DNA of 26,012 bases, taken from CAYQUC01 sp964514215 (GTDB taxonomy: Bacteria > Pseudomonadota > Gammaproteobacteria > UBA6429 > Thiohalophilaceae). Each line of letters starts with the position of its first letter. The first letter of the stretch is position 1. Below the pieces are notes generated by a model. The model was not told the DNA's origin. It worked only from the letters and a program-made list of their open reading frames with translations, and did not search any database. Both the position numbers and the translations under genes were made by a program. Positions 7,446-15,304 of this stretch are shown here, one piece after another. The stretch covers positions 1 to 26,012 of the forward strand of contig CAZEPW010000053.1 of assembly GCA_964514215.1 (NCBI GenBank). The letters run 5' to 3'.

Positions 7446-7794
7446 ATGAAACTGGTCTTTTTTGAAACTCCATTATCTACACGGTTATTAGGAATATCTA
7501 GACGATCAGGAATATAGGGCTTTACAACAGGTCTTACTGGAAAAACCTCAGATGGGTGACCTGATGCCCGGTACGGGTGGTTTTCGTAAGCTTCGATGGA
7601 AAGATCCAAGGCGGGGTAAAGGTAAAAGGGGTGGACTCAGAGTGATTTATTATCATCTGACATCTGACCACCAGATATGGTTTTTCACGCTTTATGATAA
7701 AGACGAGGCAAGTGATTTAACCTCTGAAGAAAAGAAGCAATTGAAACAGGCTATTCAGGTGGAACTGATAGCTAGGAGAAAAAGTGATGATTAA
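7446..7794 (+). pseudogene. HigB/RelE-like toxin gene, frameshifted near its 5' end
   Basis: The family cleaves mRNA on the ribosome. The expected N-terminus starts at ATG 7446 (MKLVFFETP, then TRLL) but that frame runs to a TAG at 7515. From 7492 a different frame continues the same protein, EYLDDQEYRALQQ, then GDLMPGTGGFRKLRW, KDPRRGKGKRGGLRVIYY and FFTLYDKDEASDLT, to the TAA at 7792. The join would be mended by two extra bases (or one fewer) near 7491. Without repair, translation could begin only at ATG 7552, giving 80 residues that lack the first strands. The basic core of the family is intact. Toxin-first order with an HTH antitoxin behind is typical of higBA. Either a decayed gene or a sequencing indel. 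Confidence 0.8.
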
Positions 7795-7829
7795 GAAACG
7801 TAAATTATTTGATGAATTAATGGAGGGGG

Positions 7830-8108
7830 TTGGAGTCTATGCAACATGAGCGCGAGGCTAAAATTACTCTGCGTACACATGAAGTTGATGACCTGCCACC
7901 ATTAGAAATTGATGCTGAGTTAATTCGTGAAACACGTGAACAGTTACATGTTTCGCGTGCTGTCTTTGCTCGTCGTATCCGAGTGTCTATTCGTACACTT
8001 GAAAATTGGGAACAGGGAAGAGCAAAACCTAACGCACAAGCAGCTGCTTTGATTATGATGGTACGCCAGTTTCCAGATACGCTCGAGAAACTTTCATCAC
8101 TTAAATAA
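7830..8108 (+). CDS. HigA-like antitoxin, XRE-type helix-turn-helix, with displaced start
   Basis: The antitoxin should bind the upstream toxin and repress the operon. The ancestral start is ATG 7787, which overlaps the toxin stop and reads MIKKRKLFDELMEGV, but that frame ends at a TGA at 7847-7849. The rest of the protein continues one base out of frame from about 7830, with MQHEREAKITLRTHEV followed by an HTH (ETREQLHVSRAVFARRI, then TLENWEQGRAKPN). A purine-rich GGAGGGGG at about 7822-7829 stands before TTG 7830 and ATG 7839, so translation probably restarts there; ATG 7839 is the better candidate. The DNA-binding part is complete and the first ~17 residues are lost. It could survive as an orphan repressor if the toxin is dead. 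Confidence 0.78.
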   Translation: MESMQHEREAKITLRTHEVDDLPPLEIDAELIRETREQLHVSRAVFARRIRVSIRTLENWEQGRAKPNAQAAALIMMVRQFPDTLEKLSSLK

Positions 8109-8206
8109 TATAGTAAGCTGTTGTCAATATTTTATGCCCATGTTGCATTTAATAACGGCTGAGCTTAGAAAATAAATTAAAGAGAATTTATAGAAATACA
8201 GAAAAT

Positions 8207-8235
8207 AAAAAAACCGGTAATAAATCCGGTTTTTT
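8207..8235. terminator. Bidirectional terminator between the antitoxin gene and rpsT
   Basis: AAAAAACCGG and CCGGTTTTTT flank an eight-base loop (8218-8225). A run of A on one side and T on the other lets it end transcription of both convergent genes. Confidence 0.88.
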
Positions 8236-8260
8236 AAATTTCAGAGCGATAAATGCAGAA

Positions 8261-8521
8261 CTACATAGCACGTAATCGAGTATTCAAACGGCTTTTTGTT
8301 CGAGCGGCTTTATTTTTATGAATTAAGCCCTTATTTGCCATTTTATCAATTTCTGGTGCAGCCTCTTTATAAGAAACAGCCGCTTTGTCTTTATCGCCAT
8401 CATCGATAGCTTTTAAAGTGTCTTTAATAAAGGTACGCATACGTGAGCGTAAACTTGTATTGTGAGCACGTCGTTTAACTGCTTGACGAGCACGTTTAAT
8501 AGATTGTGGTGAATTGGCCAA
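8261..8521 (-). CDS. rpsT: 30S ribosomal protein S20
   Basis: S20 binds 16S rRNA early in 30S assembly. The correct start is TTG at 8521, with AGGAG seven bases upstream, giving 86 residues beginning MANSPQSIKRARQ and containing RSRMRTFIKDTLKAI and GLIHKNKAARTKSRLN, as in the family. The frame is open for another 21 codons upstream, but that extension has no family counterpart. E. coli rpsT is also known to start at UUG, where the weak codon takes part in autoregulation. It is monocistronic: its terminator is at 8207-8235, and murJ is divergent. Confidence 0.96.
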   Translation of the reverse strand: MANSPQSIKRARQAVKRRAHNTSLRSRMRTFIKDTLKAIDDGDKDKAAVSYKEAAPEIDKMANKGLIHKNKAARTKSRLNTRLRAM

Positions 8522-8550
8522 AGCCTTTCTCCTGCTTAGGTTTTTCGAGC

Positions 8551-8565
8551 CACGCATTATGCGTG
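8551..8565 (-). promoter_or_regulatory. Perfect palindrome in the rpsT leader
   Basis: CACGCAT-T-ATGCGTG, two 7-bp arms around one base, lies about 30 bases before the rpsT start, between TATATT (a possible -10, 8574-8579 on the minus strand) and the ribosome site. It could be a leader hairpin used in autoregulation or an operator; neither is shown. Read on the plus strand it is followed by five T. Confidence 0.4.
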
Positions 8566-8659
8566 TTTTTAGTAATATAATCAAATGTTTCTAGTGATAT
8601 TTCGAATACCGCTAATTTCACTATAGTGCCTTGAAAATACCCTAAGTTATTGTAATTTC

Positions 8660-8688
8660 TTGCAATTTCATGATAATTACCTTATTGT
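8660..8688 (+). promoter_or_regulatory. Weak candidate promoter of murJ
   Basis: TTGCAA (8660-8665), a 17-base spacer and TATTGT (8683-8688) lie 26 bases before the GTG start of murJ. The match is moderate. Confidence 0.3.
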
Positions 8689-8714
8689 GCTCACTTCGTA
8701 TTTTATAAAAAACG

Positions 8715-10295
8715 GTGAATAATTTAAAAATGAGTTTATTACGTTCCACTTTTACGGTTAGTGGTTTTACTTTGATCTCGCGAATATCGGGATTTTTACG
8801 CGACATCGTATTTGCTAATATATTTGGTGCCGGTCATATCACCGATGCCTTTTTTGTTGCGTTTAAAATTCCCAATTTTTTGCGCCGTTTATTTGCGGAA
8901 GGGGCTTTTTCACAGGCTTTTATCCCTGTTTTAAGTGAGGTTAAAAATGCAGATGAACAAGCCGTTAGTGAGTTGGTTAGAAATGTTGCTGGCACATTAG
9001 CCGTCATTTTGATTCTTTTAACCGCAATTGGTGTCATCGCAGCCCCGTTTGTGGTGATGGGGTTTACACTGGGTGGTTTCACCGATAATCCTGAAAAGTT
9101 TGAACTCACCGTTGAAATGCTACGCATTACATTTCCTTATATCGTGTTTATTTCGTTAACGGCTTTGGTTAGTAGTATTTTAAATGTTTATGGTAAATTT
9201 GCGATTCCCGCTTTTACGCCGGTATTATTGAATATTTGTTTTATTTTAGCGGCATTATTTTTAGCACCACAAATGCAGCGTCCTATTGTGGCATTAGCTT
9301 GGGGTGTTTTTATTGCAGGAATTGTCCAATTGTCATTTCAACTACCATACCTGGCTAAATTAGGTTTATTACGCTGGCCTCGGTGGGCGTGGCGACAAGA
9401 AAAAGTACAAAAAATCATGCGTTTAATGTTGCCGGGCATTATTGGCAGCTCGGCGGTCCAGATAAACTTATTGATTGATTTGATGATAGCGTCAAATTTA
9501 CAAGATGGCAGCATCTCGTGGTTGTATTATTCCGATCGGTTAGTTGAGTTTCCATTAGGGGTGTTTGGAATTGCGCTTGCTACGGTGATTTTGCCGAGTT
9601 TATCGAAACATCATAGTGACGCGGATCCTCGGGCTTTTTCACATACTTTGGATTGGGCATTACGCTGGGTAATGTTAATTAGCACGCCGGCAATGGTTGC
9701 ATTGATTATTTTGGCCGGGCCATTAATCAGCACTTTATTTCAACACGGCTCGTTTACTGCCGATTCAGTTTCAATGGCAACTTATAGTTTAATTGCATAT
9801 AGCACTGGGTTAATCGGCTTTATTATGATTAAAGTATTATCGCCGGGTTATTTTGCGCGACAGGATACTCGTAGTCCGGTGCGGTATAGTTTAATCGCGA
9901 TGGCCGTTAATGTTGTGCTTAATATAGCTTTTGTGTATTGCTGGCATATTTTTCAATGGCAGGGGCCGCATGCTGGTCTAGCGTTGGCGACTGCTATAGC
10001 AGCGTTTATTAATTCGCAATTATTATTACGAGGACTAGTTCGCAGTGGAATTTATCGGCGTGAGTCAGGTTGGGCTAAATTGCTGTTGCAAGTGTTTCTC
10101 GCCAGTGTTGTGATGGGCTGTTTGTTATGGTGGTTGGTGGGCGATATCAGTCAATGGACTGCCGCAGATGTTACGATTGGGACTAAAGTTTTAAATTTAG
10201 CTATTTGTGTTGTATCGGGAATCGCGAGTTATTTTTTGAGTTTGAAGATATTAGGACTTAAATTTAGCATTTTTCGAAAACCGGGCGGCGCATAA
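8715..10295 (+). CDS. murJ: Lipid II flippase MurJ
   Basis: MurJ (formerly MviN) moves the peptidoglycan precursor lipid II across the inner membrane. The 526 residues are strongly hydrophobic, consistent with the usual 14 membrane helices. Family landmarks near the N-terminus are SRISGFLRD, FGAGHITDAFFVAFKIPN and FLRRLFAEGAFSQAF, with LPGIIGSSAVQIN, YYSDRLVEFPLGVFG and LPSLSKH in the middle. The start may be GTG 8715 or ATG 8730; comparison with E. coli MurJ slightly favours ATG 8730, and neither has a clear ribosome site. It precedes ribF by 109 bases that hold a promoter, so it is probably a separate unit. Confidence 0.96.
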   Translation: MNNLKMSLLRSTFTVSGFTLISRISGFLRDIVFANIFGAGHITDAFFVAFKIPNFLRRLFAEGAFSQAFIPVLSEVKNADEQAVSELVRNVAGTLAVILILLTAIGVIAAPFVVMGFTLGGFTDNPEKFELTVEMLRITFPYIVFISLTALVSSILNVYGKFAIPAFTPVLLNICFILAALFLAPQMQRPIVALAWGVFIAGIVQLSFQLPYLAKLGLLRWPRWAWRQEKVQKIMRLMLPGIIGSSAVQINLLIDLMIASNLQDGSISWLYYSDRLVEFPLGVFGIALATVILPSLSKHHSDADPRAFSHTLDWALRWVMLISTPAMVALIILAGPLISTLFQHGSFTADSVSMATYSLIAYSTGLIGFIMIKVLSPGYFARQDTRSPVRYSLIAMAVNVVLNIAFVYCWHIFQWQGPHAGLALATAIAAFINSQLLLRGLVRSGIYRRESGWAKLLLQVFLASVVMGCLLWWLVGDISQWTAADVTIGTKVLNLAICVVSGIASYFLSLKILGLKFSIFRKPGGA

Positions 10296-10325
10296 TTGGT
10301 TTAAATTAGAATTTTGTAAAGCTGT

Positions 10326-10348
10326 CTAATCTTCCTTGGTAAGATTAG
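10326..10348 (+). other. Stem-loop between murJ and ribF
   Basis: CTAATCTT (10326-10333) and AAGATTAG (10341-10348) form a perfect 8-bp stem with a seven-base loop. There is no T run, so it may slow or end murJ transcription only weakly. Confidence 0.35.
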
Positions 10349-10369
10349 TATGTGGTTACTGCGTGATCT

Positions 10370-10378
10370 TGATATAAT
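10370..10378 (+). promoter_or_regulatory. Extended -10 promoter of the ribF-ileS-lspA-fkpB-ispH operon
   Basis: TGATATAAT at 10370-10378 contains a perfect TATAAT with the TGn extension. The -35 is poor, as is common with extended -10 promoters. Transcription would start near 10385, about 20 bases before ribF. No FMN riboswitch fits in so short a leader. Confidence 0.55.
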
Positions 10379-10404
10379 GGTATGCTTAAACAGGCTGGAT
10401 TTTA

Positions 10405-11343
10405 ATGGAACTGATACGCGGAATTCACAATATCAAACAAAATCACCCTCATGCTTGTGTCGCCACCATTGGTAATTTTGATGGCGTTCACCTTGGGCAT
10501 CAGGCGGTTATCGGGCAATTAGCTGAAAAGTCAGCAGAGTTAAATTTACCGATGGTGGTTATTTGTTTTGAACCTCAGCCGATGGAGTATTTTTTAAATG
10601 ATAAAGCGCCTGCGCGATTATCGCGTTTTCGCGAAAAATGGAGTGTCCTTAGTCGTTTCTCGGTGACACACATGTTGAGTCTGCCTTTTAACGCTAAATT
10701 GGCAGCAATGTCGGCACAGGATTTTATCAAAGATATTTTAATTGACGGTCTGGGTATTCGATACCTTGTTGTTGGTGATGACTTTAAATTTGGTCATCAA
10801 CGTCAAGGCAATTTTGAGATGTTGCAACAGGTGGGTAAGCAGCATGGCTTTAAGGTTGTTAATATGCACACCTTTGAAATCGATGGTGAACGGGTTAGCA
10901 GCACTCGGATACGACAAGCATTACAAAATGGTAATTTAAGTTATGCCGAAAAATTGCTGGGGCGAAGTTATCGAATGAGTGGCCGGGTTGCTCATGGTGA
11001 TAAATTAGGTCGGGAATTAGGTTTCCCCACGGCGAATATTTTTTTACATCGAAAAGTCACTCCGATGGAGGGTATTTTTGCTGTTGAAGTTTTTGGGTTA
11101 GACGGTGAACCTATTTCTGGTGTTGCAAGCATTGGTAATCGACCAACTGTTAATGGTTCTAAAATTTTATTAGAAGTTTATTTATTTGATTTTGATCGTA
11201 ATATTTATGGCAAACATTTGCAGGTTAGTTTTTTGCATAAACTTCGAGATCAAATTCGATTTGATAATTTAGATGACTTAAAAATACAAATTAATAAAGA
11301 TGTAGACGATACTAAGCTGTTTTTTAGCGAACAAAGAAACTAA
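10405..11343 (+). CDS. ribF: Bifunctional riboflavin kinase / FMN adenylyltransferase
   Basis: RibF converts riboflavin to FMN and FMN to FAD in the cytoplasm. The N-terminal nucleotidyltransferase half of the 312 residues has TIGNFDGVHLGH, FEPQPMEYF, VGDDFKFG and RVSSTRIRQAL; the C-terminal flavokinase half has GRVAHGDKLGRELGFPTANI and SIGNRPTVNG. Length and motifs match E. coli RibF (313 residues). The start MELIRGIHNI matches the family. It lies 35 bases before ileS, in the order ribF-ileS-lspA widely kept in proteobacteria. Confidence 0.97.
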   Translation: MELIRGIHNIKQNHPHACVATIGNFDGVHLGHQAVIGQLAEKSAELNLPMVVICFEPQPMEYFLNDKAPARLSRFREKWSVLSRFSVTHMLSLPFNAKLAAMSAQDFIKDILIDGLGIRYLVVGDDFKFGHQRQGNFEMLQQVGKQHGFKVVNMHTFEIDGERVSSTRIRQALQNGNLSYAEKLLGRSYRMSGRVAHGDKLGRELGFPTANIFLHRKVTPMEGIFAVEVFGLDGEPISGVASIGNRPTVNGSKILLEVYLFDFDRNIYGKHLQVSFLHKLRDQIRFDNLDDLKIQINKDVDDTKLFFSEQRN

Positions 11344-11378
11344 TTTTTTAAAATTTAATACAATATAAAGACAAGACC

Positions 11379-14243
11379 GTGACTGATTATAAAGAGACTT
11401 TAAATTTACCAAAAACTAAATTTTCGATGAAAGCCAATCTGGCTAATCGGGAACCAAACTGGGTTAAGGAATGGCATAAAGTTGATCTTTATGCGCAAAT
11501 TCGAAAAGCTTGTGCAGGGAGACCAAAATTTATTTTGCATGATGGGCCTCCTTATGCAAATGGCGATATTCATATTGGTCATGCGGTTAATAAAATTTTA
11601 AAAGATATCATTATTAAGTCTAAAACGTTAAGTGGTTTTGATGCACCGTATATTCCTGGTTGGGACTGTCATGGTTTGCCTATTGAATTACAGGTTGAGA
11701 AAAAAATCGGAAAACCCGGTGTAAAAGTGACATCGGAAGTGTTTCGAACCAAATGCCGCGATTATGCGCAACGCCAAGTGAATGGACAGCGTGATGATTT
11801 TAAACGCCTAGGTGTTTTAGGTGATTGGGATAATCCTTATCTCACGATGGACTTTAAATTTGAAGCCAATATTATTCGTGCTTTGGGAAAAATAGTGGAT
11901 GCTGGGCATATACATCAGGGTTCAAAACCGGTGCATTGGTGTACCAGTTGTGGTTCAGCATTAGCCGAAGCCGAAGTTGAATATGAAGATAAAACTTCCC
12001 CTGCCATTGATGTTCGGTTTGAAGTTAAAGATACCGCCGAGTTAAAAAAACGTTGTGAGTTTTTAGATGGTGCAGAAATGAACTCAGCAAAAGTTTCGGT
12101 TGTGATTTGGACAACAACGCCTTGGACATTGCCGGCTAACCAAGCTGTTGCATTACATCCTAAGCTGGAATACGTGTTGCTCTTCTGTGAAGGCGTGGCT
12201 GATCATGAATCTGAATATTTGATTTTAGCGCGTGATTTACTCGAGTCAGCAATAACACGTTATGAACTCAAAGAGCATCAGGTTATCGCTAGCTGCCTTG
12301 GCGAGGCGTTATCCGGCTTAAAATTAGCACATCCATTTTATCAACGTGAAGTGCCGATTATTTTAGGTGATCACGTTACCACTGAAGCCGGCACTGGTGC
12401 AGTACATACTGCGCCTGGGCATGGTGCTGACGATTACGTGGTTGGTATGCAATACGGTTTGGATGTCGATAACCCGGTCGATTCCAATGGTGTGTTTTTA
12501 CCATCAACTGAATTTTTTGCAGGGCAACATGTGTTTAAAGCCAATGCCAAAGTTAGCGAAAAATTACTTGAGACTGGCAACTTAGTTCACGAAGAAGCGA
12601 TTCAACATAGTTATCCGCATTGTTGGCGACATAAAACGCCAATCATTTTTCGGGCGACACCGCAGTGGTTTATTAGCATGGAGCAAAATAAATTACGCGA
12701 ACAAACCAATATTGAAATTAAAAAAACGAAATGGATGCCATCTTGGGGGGAAGCCCGAATTGAATCGATGGTAAACAATCGTCCGGATTGGTGTATTTCA
12801 CGACAACGAACCTGGGGTGTTCCTATCCCATTATTTGTGCACAAGGAAACCGGCGAACTTCACCCTGATACGAAGAATATTATTGAACAGGTTGCTGTAA
12901 AAGTTGAAGCGAAAGGTGTTGATGCTTGGTTTGAGTTAGAAACTTCCGAGATATTAACCCGTGATGCAGAACAGTATGATAAATTATCCGATACTTTGGA
13001 TGTGTGGTTTGATTCAGGCGTGACACATTTTGCGGTTATGGAGCAACGTGATGAGTTTGGTAAAAGCGCTATTGCAGATTTGTATTTAGAAGGTTCAGAT
13101 CAACATCGAGGTTGGTTTCAATCGTCGTTGCTTAGTTCGGTTGCGATGAATAATCGTGCGCCTTATAAATCGGTTTTAACTCATGGTTTCACGGTTGACT
13201 CAAAAGGTCAAAAAATGTCGAAGTCCAAGGGTAATGTCATGTCGCCACAAAAAGTGGCAAATAGTTTGGGTGCCGATATCATTCGTTTGTGGGTATCTGC
13301 AACAGATTATCGAACAGAAATGAGCGTCTCTGATGAAATTTTAAAACGTATGTCAGATGCTTATCGTCGTATTCGAAACACCATGCGATTTTTACTTGCC
13401 AATTTGGATGGTTTTGATCCAGTCAAAGATAGTGTTGCAAGTGATAAAATGTTAGCACTGGACTTTTGGGCGGTGCAATCAGTGCAAAAACTACAAGATG
13501 AAATTATTGTTGCTTATGATAATTATGAGTTTCATAACGTCTATCAAAAGCTTCATCATTTTTGTGCTGTTGAATTAGGTGGTTTTTATCTTGATATCAT
13601 TAAAGACCGGCAATATACCACCCAGAGTAATAGTGTGGCTCGTCGTTCAGCGCAAACAGCCATGTATATTATTATTGAAGCTTTAGTTCGATTAATGTCT
13701 CCCATTTTAAGTTTTACTGCAGAAGAAATCTGGAAGATGATTCCGGGAGAACGAGCAGCAAGTTGTGCAACATCGGTGTTTTTAGACGCTTGGTATCAGT
13801 ATCCAACATTAACCGCAAGAAATCCCGAAATGGATTTGAATTATTGGAGCAAGATCATGGAGATTCGTGATGTTGTCTCTAAACAGTTAGAAGCACTTCG
13901 TGCTGCAGGTGATATTGGCTCGGCGTTAGATGCTGAAGTGGATTTATATTGTGGTAAAGAAATTTACGATATTCTTACTCCATTAGAAGATGAATTACGT
14001 TTCGTGTTAATTACTTCTTATGCTCGCGTTCACTTAACAGAAACGTTACCAAATGATGCGGTAACAGTAACGTTATCATCCAATGATGAAATAGCAATAA
14101 CAGTGACAGCATCTAAACATGCTAAATGTATTCGTTGTTGGCATCATCGTGAGGATGTTGGTTCTATCGCGGAGCACCCTGAAATTTGTTCGCGTTGTGT
14201 TGATAATGTCACTGGCGGTGGTGAGCCGCGTTCATTTGCTTAA
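11379..14243 (+). CDS. ileS: Isoleucyl-tRNA synthetase
   Basis: IleRS charges tRNA-Ile and edits misactivated valine. The 954 residues form a class I synthetase: GPPYANGDIHIGH (HIGH at 65-68), GWDCHGLPIE, WTTTPWTLPANQ and GTGAVHTAPGHGADDY of the CP1 editing domain, KMSKS at 612-616, and a C-terminal zinc site with Cys917, Cys920, Cys937 and Cys940. This is the bacterial type that carries the zinc tail, like E. coli IleS. The start is GTG 11379; there is no strong ribosome site before it, but MTDYKETLNLPKT fits the family. lspA follows 18 bases later. Confidence 0.98.
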   Translation: MTDYKETLNLPKTKFSMKANLANREPNWVKEWHKVDLYAQIRKACAGRPKFILHDGPPYANGDIHIGHAVNKILKDIIIKSKTLSGFDAPYIPGWDCHGLPIELQVEKKIGKPGVKVTSEVFRTKCRDYAQRQVNGQRDDFKRLGVLGDWDNPYLTMDFKFEANIIRALGKIVDAGHIHQGSKPVHWCTSCGSALAEAEVEYEDKTSPAIDVRFEVKDTAELKKRCEFLDGAEMNSAKVSVVIWTTTPWTLPANQAVALHPKLEYVLLFCEGVADHESEYLILARDLLESAITRYELKEHQVIASCLGEALSGLKLAHPFYQREVPIILGDHVTTEAGTGAVHTAPGHGADDYVVGMQYGLDVDNPVDSNGVFLPSTEFFAGQHVFKANAKVSEKLLETGNLVHEEAIQHSYPHCWRHKTPIIFRATPQWFISMEQNKLREQTNIEIKKTKWMPSWGEARIESMVNNRPDWCISRQRTWGVPIPLFVHKETGELHPDTKNIIEQVAVKVEAKGVDAWFELETSEILTRDAEQYDKLSDTLDVWFDSGVTHFAVMEQRDEFGKSAIADLYLEGSDQHRGWFQSSLLSSVAMNNRAPYKSVLTHGFTVDSKGQKMSKSKGNVMSPQKVANSLGADIIRLWVSATDYRTEMSVSDEILKRMSDAYRRIRNTMRFLLANLDGFDPVKDSVASDKMLALDFWAVQSVQKLQDEIIVAYDNYEFHNVYQKLHHFCAVELGGFYLDIIKDRQYTTQSNSVARRSAQTAMYIIIEALVRLMSPILSFTAEEIWKMIPGERAASCATSVFLDAWYQYPTLTARNPEMDLNYWSKIMEIRDVVSKQLEALRAAGDIGSALDAEVDLYCGKEIYDILTPLEDELRFVLITSYARVHLTETLPNDAVTVTLSSNDEIAITVTASKHAKCIRCWHHREDVGSIAEHPEICSRCVDNVTGGGEPRSFA

Positions 14244-14261
14244 CTATATTGGATTAAACGC

Positions 14262-14789
14262 ATGTTGAAATGGTTATGGGTTACAGCTTTGGTGTTTATT
14301 TTGGATCAAGCGACTAAACAAATAGCTGAAGCTACTTTGATTCTTTGTGAGTATTATCCATGCACCAGTGTCGCGGTGATGCCGATGTTTGATTTTACGT
14401 TGATGTATAATCGGGGAGCGGCTTTTAGTTTTTTAAATGATGCCGGTGGTTGGCAGCGTTGGGCTTTTTCTGCAATTGCGATAATTGTTAGTGGCTTTAT
14501 TTTTATGTGGATTCGTAAATTACAACCTTCAGAGAAATGGGTCGCGATTGCTTTGGCTTTAATTCTTGGTGGTGCTTTGGGTAATGTGAGCGATCGATTA
14601 ATTTTTGGTTATGTTATCGATTTTGTTCATTGGTATATTGAAACCGATGGCGTAAAACATTATTGGCCGGCATTTAATATTGCTGATTCGGCAATTAGTA
14701 TAGGTGCGACTATGTTGGTTATCGATATGATTCGAGGTTTTAAAAATTCACCTTCTGAATCAGACTCAAATACTGAAAATTCGAAATAA
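14262..14789 (+). CDS. lspA: Lipoprotein signal peptidase (signal peptidase II)
   Basis: LspA cleaves signal peptides of diacylglyceryl-modified prolipoproteins in the inner membrane. The 175 residues include four hydrophobic segments, NRGAAFSFL, GGALGNVSDR with catalytic Asp111, and FNIADSAI with catalytic Asp142. The segment between the two aspartates carries a short insertion (YIETDGVKHYWP) also seen in several relatives. It is 18 bases after ileS and 3 bases before fkpB, so translation of the three is probably coupled. Confidence 0.96.
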   Translation: MLKWLWVTALVFILDQATKQIAEATLILCEYYPCTSVAVMPMFDFTLMYNRGAAFSFLNDAGGWQRWAFSAIAIIVSGFIFMWIRKLQPSEKWVAIALALILGGALGNVSDRLIFGYVIDFVHWYIETDGVKHYWPAFNIADSAISIGATMLVIDMIRGFKNSPSESDSNTENSK

Positions 14790-14792
14790 AAT

Positions 14793-15242
14793 ATGTCTGA
14801 TATTGAAAATAATATAAATACAATTAATGTTGATAGCGACGTTACCATGCATTTTTCACTAAGTTTGAAAGATGGAACCGTTGCCGATGGTACAACCGCC
14901 GATGATCCTTTAACGTTTAAAATGGGTGATGGTACTCTCATTGAAGGCTTGGAAATGGTGCTTTATGGTTTAAAAACCGGAGATAAGCAAACCTTGGAGA
15001 TTGAGCCTCGAGATGCATTTGGATTTCCTGATGATGAGAATATTCATGACATGCCTCGTGATGAGTTTTCTAAGGAGCTTGATATTCAGGAAGGCGTTAT
15101 TATTAGTTTTTCAACGCCTTCGGGGGATGAAATTCCGGGTACGCTTATTGATGTCGGTGACGAGGTTGTTAAGGTAGATTTTAACCACCCATTGGCGGGA
15201 CATATTATTCGTTTTTTTGTCGAAATTCTTGATGTGAAATAG
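14793..15242 (+). CDS. fkpB: FKBP-type peptidyl-prolyl isomerase, SlpA-like
   Basis: The FKBP/SlpA family catalyses cis-trans isomerisation of proline peptide bonds and acts as a chaperone. In 149 residues it shows MHFSLSLKDG, GDGTLIEGLEMVLYGLKTGD, EPRDAFG and VKVDFNHPLAG, the characteristic signature of the SlpA branch with the inserted flap domain. The ATG begins three bases after lspA, and ispH follows, the order lspA-fkpB-ispH seen in E. coli and Pseudomonas. No signal peptide, so it is cytoplasmic. Confidence 0.94.
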   Translation: MSDIENNINTINVDSDVTMHFSLSLKDGTVADGTTADDPLTFKMGDGTLIEGLEMVLYGLKTGDKQTLEIEPRDAFGFPDDENIHDMPRDEFSKELDIQEGVIISFSTPSGDEIPGTLIDVGDEVVKVDFNHPLAGHIIRFFVEILDVK

Positions 15243-15304
15243 ATAGATTGTTGTTTTGGCATGGTTTGTTGGGGTTGACGGTGAAAGTAGGGTAAAATTG
15301 AATT

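Noticed and set aside
8522..8584. 21-residue N-terminal extension of S20
   Set aside because: AGGAG and TTG 8521 give the family length; the extension covers the leader palindrome and has no counterpart in S20.
10296..10404. FMN riboswitch upstream of ribF
   Set aside because: The predicted leader is only about 20 bases and none of the conserved RFN segments is present.
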